From Lachnospiraceae bacterium (GTDB taxonomy: Bacteria > Bacillota_A > Clostridia > Lachnospirales > Lachnospiraceae), in NCBI GenBank assembly GCA_017613055.1, contig JAGAES010000120.1, forward strand, positions 1 through 9,023: a stretch of 9,023 bases of DNA. Direction: 5' to 3'. Both the position numbers and the translations under genes were made by a program. Below, in pieces: positions 5,414 to 9,023 of this stretch. Position 1 is the first letter of the stretch. Each line of letters opens with the position of its first letter. Below the pieces are notes generated by a model. The model was not told the origin of the DNA, did not search any database, and was given only the letters and a program-made list of their open reading frames with translations.

Positions 5414-6001
5414 CTATTCCTGCCCCAGGTACTCTTCCATCACCTTCCAGACTTCTTCGAAGCCCTGTCCGGTTTCTTTCGAGAACGGAATGATGGTCTC
5501 CTTGGCACCGCCGAGTTCCTTCCGGATCATTGCAAGCTGCTTATTCAGCTGGCTCCGGTTGATCTTATCGGCTTTCGTTGCGATGATGACCGCGGGGATA
5601 TTGTTACTCTTCACCCACTCGTACATCTGCTTATCGCCTGCGCTCGGCTCATGCCGGATGTCCACGAGAAGAAAGATCAGGCGAAGCTGCCTCGAACGCA
5701 CCAGATAACGTTCAATCATCTTGCCCCATTTGGCCTGCAGTTCTTTCGAAACCTTCGCGTAGCCGTAGCCCGGCAGGTCCACGAAGTAGAACCCGCCGTT
5801 CAGAAGAAAGAAGTTGATTGTCTGCGTTTTTCCGGGCTGTGAGGATGTCCGGGCAAGTGCTTTCCGGTTCACGAGCTTGTTAATCAAAGAGGACTTCCCG
5901 ACATTCGATCTTCCGGCAAAGGCGAACTCCGGCAGCATATTCTCCGGCAATTTGCTCGTCACGCCGACAACGGTTTCCAGTTCCGCGGATTTGATAATCA
6001 T
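5414..6001 (-). CDS. engB: Ribosome biogenesis GTP-binding protein EngB/YsxC
   Basis: This is a TRAFAC-class GTPase needed for late assembly of the 50S ribosomal subunit. The 195 residues are the normal family length. All nucleotide-binding motifs are present: the P-loop GRSNVGKSS (30-38), the switch I region with PGKTQT (56-61), G3 DLPGYG (75-80), G4 TKAD (142-145) and G5 SKE (174-176). The EngB signature FVDLPGYGYAK is intact. The ATG at 6001 has AAAGGAGGA (6015-6007) at optimal distance. It starts 23 nt after the lon stop, on the same strand, as in the lonA-ysxC arrangement of Bacillus. No terminator stands directly behind it; the transcript would enter the 21-bp repeats and the hairpin array. 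Confidence 0.97.
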   Translation of the reverse strand: MIIKSAELETVVGVTSKLPENMLPEFAFAGRSNVGKSSLINKLVNRKALARTSSQPGKTQTINFFLLNGGFYFVDLPGYGYAKVSKELQAKWGKMIERYLVRSRQLRLIFLLVDIRHEPSAGDKQMYEWVKSNNIPAVIIATKADKINRSQLNKQLAMIRKELGGAKETIIPFSKETGQGFEEVWKVMEEYLGQE

Positions 6002-6024
6002 TGCAGTCCTCCTTTCCTGAACAC

Positions 6025-8349
6025 TTATCTTACAAAAGCTTCCGAAAGCACCTGATCCATATTCGCAACGAAACGAATGTCCATGCCTTCCTTAATCTCT
6101 TCGGAGATGTCGCTCACGTCGTCCCGGTTCTCACTCGGAACGAGGAGCCGGCTGATGCCGACCTGCTTCGCAGCAAGCATCTTCTCTTTAAGTCCTCCGA
6201 TCGGAAGCACTCTGCCGCGCATCGTTACCTCGCCGGTCATCGCCACCTCGGAGCTTACCGGAATGCCGGTCACCGCGGACAGAACGGCAGTCACCATCGT
6301 GATGCCCGCGCTCGGTCCGTCCTTCGGAACGGCTCCTTCCGGAATATGAATATGAATGTCGTGCTTTTCGAAATAGTCCTCCGGCACGGAATACTCTTCC
6401 GCAATCGAGCGGATGTAGCTGATTCCGGCTGTCGCGGACTCCTTCATCACATCGCCCATCAGCCCGGTCATCTCGACCTTGCCGGTGCCCTTCATCGCAT
6501 TGACTTCAATCTCGAGCGTCGTTCCGCCGACCGAAGTCCACGCAAGTCCCCGCGCAACGCCGACCTGGGGCTTCCGCACGCGGTCTTCCTTATGGAAGCG
6601 GTAGATTCCGAGGTAATCCTTCAGATTCTTCCGCGTCACATTTACCTTCGTTTCCGCACCGCCCTCGGCCTTTTTAAGAATGACCTTGCGGCACACCTTG
6701 CCGATGGTCCGCTCGAGCGCGCGAACGCCGGCTTCCCGCGTGTAGTAATTGATCATGTCACGGATGGCTGTTTCGGAAAATGTGATTTCCTTCGACGTCA
6801 GTCCGTGGTTCTTCATCTGTTTCGGAACCAGGTATCCTTCCGCGATATGCACTTTTTCGTTCTCGGTATAGCTGCTCAGTTCCAGTACCTCGACACGGTC
6901 TAAAAGAGGTTTCGGAATCGTCTCGGTCGTGTTGGCCGTCGCAAGGAATACAATCTTACTGAGGTCGGTCGGCAGGTCGACGTAATGGTCGACGAATCGG
7001 CTGTTCTGCGCGCTGTCGAGCACCTCAAGAAGCGCTGCGGACGGGTCGCCCTTATAGTCGCTTCCGAGCTTGTCGAGCTCGTCAAGAAGCATCAGCGGGT
7101 TATTCACGCCGGCTTCCTTAAGTCCCGCGACAATCCGTCCGGGCATCGATGCCACATAGGTGCGGCGGTGTCCGCGGATTTCGGCTTCGTCCCTGACGCC
7201 GCCGAGGCAGACGCGCACGTACTTACGGTTCATTGCTTCCGCAATGCTTTTCGCAATCGAAGTCTTACCGGTTCCGGGCGGTCCCACAAGACAGAGAATC
7301 GGCGTTTCCGCGTCGGAAACGCGCGCCCGTACGGCAAGATATTCAAGAATCCGTTCCTTAATCTTCTCAAGCCCGTAATGGTCGCGTTCGAGAATCTCCG
7401 AAGCATGCCTGATGTCGATGCACTCTTCGCTTCCCCTGTCCCACGGAAGGCTTAACAGCGTCTCTATGTAGTTACGGATTACCTGGCCCTCGCTGTTGTT
7501 CGCGCCCATGTTCCGGTAGCGGCGGATCTCCGCCTGAATGGCCTTCTTCACCTCATCGGATGCCTGCAGCTGCTCGGTCTTCTGAAGGAATTCCTCGCAG
7601 TCATCCTCCTGCCCTTCTCCGAGTTCCCCGCGGATAACCTTCATCTGCTCGCGGAGCACGTAATCCTTCTGGTTCTTATCAAGGCTCTTTTGCACCTTCG
7701 CTTCAATCTCGCTCCGGATCCGAAGCACCTCCGCCTCGCCGACAAGCACCGATGAAAGCCTTTGATACTGGCTGATCCGGTTATCCGCTTCGAGAATCTC
7801 CTGGCGGAATCTTGCCGGAATCGGCAGCGTAACGATAACCTGCTCCATCAGCGCATTCAGGTCGCGCATCCGAAGAATCCGGTTCCGGATTTCCTTCGGC
7901 ACCTTCGTGCTGACCGAAAGAAACCGCTCCGTCGTATCATAAAGCGAGCGGAACAGGGCTTCCTTTTCCACCACGCTCAGTTCAATCTCTTCCATCGGGA
8001 ACCGCTCGACTTCGGCGCACGGTCCTTCCGCGCGGTCAAACCACTCGGTAATCCTTCCGCGTACGATTCCGCGGATCAAAAGGCGCGTCTGGCCGTTCGG
8101 GAGCCGGTATAACTGCACGATTTCGCACACGCACCCGATTGTGTTCACATCCTGCCGCGTCAGCATATCCGTGTCCGGATTCTGACGGAGCGTCACGAAA
8201 ATCCGGTTGCCCTCCTTGAGCGCACGCTTCGCGGATTCCGCGTCCCGGCTGTCCGCAAGTTCAAGCTGCATGACCATTCCGGGAAATGCCACAACCTGGT
8301 TCAATGAAAGCACAGGATAGATATCATACAATTCATCCATATCACTCAT
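6025..8349 (-). CDS. lon: ATP-dependent protease La (Lon)
   Basis: This is the cytoplasmic AAA+ serine protease that degrades misfolded and short-lived regulatory proteins. At 774 residues it has full LonA length. An N-terminal substrate-binding domain (about 10-200) is followed by a helical linker. The AAA+ module has Walker A GPPGTGKT (356-363) and Walker B LMLLDELDK (419-427). The C-terminal protease domain has the catalytic pair S680 (in PKDGPSAG) and K723 (in GGLKEK). The 43-residue spacing of the pair equals that of E. coli S679/K722. The ATG at 8349 has GGGGAGG 7 nt upstream; a second ATG three codons on is less well placed. It lies between clpX and engB, 63 nt after the clpX stop. I saw no CIRCE or CtsR-type operator in that gap. 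Confidence 0.98.
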   Translation of the reverse strand: MSDMDELYDIYPVLSLNQVVAFPGMVMQLELADSRDAESAKRALKEGNRIFVTLRQNPDTDMLTRQDVNTIGCVCEIVQLYRLPNGQTRLLIRGIVRGRITEWFDRAEGPCAEVERFPMEEIELSVVEKEALFRSLYDTTERFLSVSTKVPKEIRNRILRMRDLNALMEQVIVTLPIPARFRQEILEADNRISQYQRLSSVLVGEAEVLRIRSEIEAKVQKSLDKNQKDYVLREQMKVIRGELGEGQEDDCEEFLQKTEQLQASDEVKKAIQAEIRRYRNMGANNSEGQVIRNYIETLLSLPWDRGSEECIDIRHASEILERDHYGLEKIKERILEYLAVRARVSDAETPILCLVGPPGTGKTSIAKSIAEAMNRKYVRVCLGGVRDEAEIRGHRRTYVASMPGRIVAGLKEAGVNNPLMLLDELDKLGSDYKGDPSAALLEVLDSAQNSRFVDHYVDLPTDLSKIVFLATANTTETIPKPLLDRVEVLELSSYTENEKVHIAEGYLVPKQMKNHGLTSKEITFSETAIRDMINYYTREAGVRALERTIGKVCRKVILKKAEGGAETKVNVTRKNLKDYLGIYRFHKEDRVRKPQVGVARGLAWTSVGGTTLEIEVNAMKGTGKVEMTGLMGDVMKESATAGISYIRSIAEEYSVPEDYFEKHDIHIHIPEGAVPKDGPSAGITMVTAVLSAVTGIPVSSEVAMTGEVTMRGRVLPIGGLKEKMLAAKQVGISRLLVPSENRDDVSDISEEIKEGMDIRFVANMDQVLSEAFVR

Positions 8350-8378
8350 GCTTTATCCTCCCCTAATCAAGAGTCGCA

Positions 8379-8408
8379 AAGAGTCTGCCCGATTGGGAGC
8401 AGACTCTT
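8379..8408 (-). terminator. Hairpin between clpX and lon (weak terminator or attenuator)
   Basis: AAGAGTCTGC (8379-8388) pairs perfectly with GCAGACTCTT (8399-8408), a 10-bp stem with a 10-nt loop. Downstream on the minus strand there is only CTCTTT and then GCG, too few T residues for a good terminator. A second copy of AAGAGTC (8369-8375) could compete for the same partner. It probably tunes readthrough or protects an mRNA end. Confidence 0.55.
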
Positions 8409-8412
8409 ACGC

Positions 8413-9023
8413 TCATGCTGTTTCGTTCTTTTTCTTCTTGCTCTGCTGCTCGCCTTCCACACGGATCAGAACAGGCTTCTCCGTGCCCTCGGCGGCTTCC
8501 TTCGTAATGATGCAGCGCACCACGTTCTCCTCGGACGGAATTTCGTACATCGGGTCAAGCATAATCGACTCGATGATGGCGCGGAGTCCGCGCGCACCCG
8601 TCTTCCGCTCGTTGCTGCGGCGTGCGATGGTACGGATTGCTTCCTCGTCGAATTCCAGTTCCACGTTGTCCATGCGGAACATCTCGGCATACTGCTTCGT
8701 GATTGCGTTCTTCGGCTCGGTAAGGATGCGCACCAAAGCGTCCTCGTCGAGCATGTCAAGCGCTACCATAACCGGAACTCGTCCGACAAATTCGGGAATC
8801 ATGCCGAATTTGATGAGGTCGTGCGGAAGGGCCTGCCGGAACAGTTCTCCGATATTCTCCTTGCGTCCGCCCTGTACATCGGCCTCAAATCCGATGGACT
8901 TCTGTCCGATTCTTGCCTCGACAATCTTCTCCAGCCCGTCGAATGCGCCGCCGCATATAAAGAGGATGTCCGTCGTATTGATGTGGTACATCTCCTGCTG
9001 CGGGTGCTTTCTGCCGCCCTGCG
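8413..9023 (-). CDS. clpX: ClpX, ATP-dependent unfoldase of ClpXP (C-terminal part)
   Basis: The frame is open to the window edge, so the N-terminal zinc-binding domain and Walker A motif lie outside; about 202 residues are visible. It begins within [10 protein letters not shown] and continues [17 protein letters not shown], the ClpX segment after the pore loop. IGF follows (in [10 protein letters not shown]), the tripeptide that docks ClpX onto ClpP, so a ClpP partner is expected elsewhere. [17 protein letters not shown] and [23 protein letters not shown] are the conserved sensor-2 region, in which the arginine of GARGLR contacts nucleotide. The tail is lysine-rich (SKKKKNETA). The ATG at 8991 is an internal methionine, not the start. 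This is the first gene on the strand to reach into the clpX-lon-engB unit. Confidence 0.97.
   Translation of the reverse strand, partial: QGGRKHPQQEMYHINTTDILFICGGAFDGLEKIVEARIGQKSIGFEADVQGGRKENIGELFRQALPHDLIKFGMIPEFVGRVPVMVALDMLDEDALVRILTEPKNAITKQYAEMFRMDNVELEFDEEAIRTIARRSNERKTGARGLRAIIESIMLDPMYEIPSEENVVRCIITKEAAEGTEKPVLIRVEGEQQSKKKKNETA

Noticed and set aside
5247..5842. Two plus-strand frames (153 and 179 residues) with 7-residue repeats
   Set aside because: They reflect the 21-bp array and then continue antisense into engB; no ribosome binding site supports either.
6001..6903. Plus-strand open frame of 300 residues
   Set aside because: It lies antisense to the lon protease domain, has a histidine/arginine-rich shadow composition and no recognisable motif.
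8413..8991. ATG at 8991 as the start of a complete 192-residue protein
   Set aside because: The frame stays open upstream to the window edge and encodes the conserved ClpX segment [10 protein letters not shown], so the gene is simply cut by the window.

Overview
This window looks like the chromosome of a Gram-positive Clostridia-type Firmicute. The evidence is the clpX-lon-engB(ysxC) gene order, a DUF4364 protein, strong AGGAGG-type ribosome binding sites and sigma-A-like promoters. The GC content is moderate, and a Lachnospiraceae-like relative is my guess rather than something the sequence proves. No transposase, phage gene, CRISPR array or tRNA was seen.

Layout, left to right. (1) Positions 1-258 hold no convincing gene. 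A strong extended -10 promoter on the minus strand (TTGCAT, 17 bp, TATAAT) fires into a sequence full of GNRA-capped and nested stems. This is a candidate structured non-coding RNA, or a long leader, that continues past the left edge. (2) Positions 313-1941, minus strand: a class I SAM-dependent methyltransferase of the RlmI-like (COG1092) group, followed with no gap by an unrecognised protein with one N-terminal membrane anchor. (3) Positions 1942-2109: a divergent promoter region. (4) Positions 2110-4874, plus strand: a membrane-maintenance cluster of PspA/IM30, a DUF4364 winged-helix protein, a short NfeD and an SPFH/stomatin protein. A hairpin terminator lies after pspA and a very strong one after the SPFH gene. 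(5) Positions 4952-5413: a repeat-rich intergenic region between convergent genes. It has a 42-bp tandem pair, eight alternately oriented TGGTACTCA boxes that fold into four hairpins, and four 21-bp tandem units that directly abut the engB stop. (6) Positions 5414-9023, minus strand: engB (ribosome-assembly GTPase), lon (ATP-dependent protease) and the C-terminal part of clpX (ClpP unfoldase), read in the order clpX, lon, engB.

How the genes fit together. The right half is a protein quality-control operon linked to an essential 50S-assembly GTPase, which is a classic Firmicute arrangement. The plus-strand cluster brings together families that act on membrane integrity: PspA coats stressed membrane, and NfeD with SPFH proteins forms membrane microdomains. 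The DUF4364 protein is a plausible regulator or partner. The least explained parts are the repeat region at 4979-5396 and the structured RNA candidate at 1-258. In the hairpin array, every departure from perfect pairing is a G.U wobble if the plus strand is the RNA, which is the most suggestive unexplained signal in the window.
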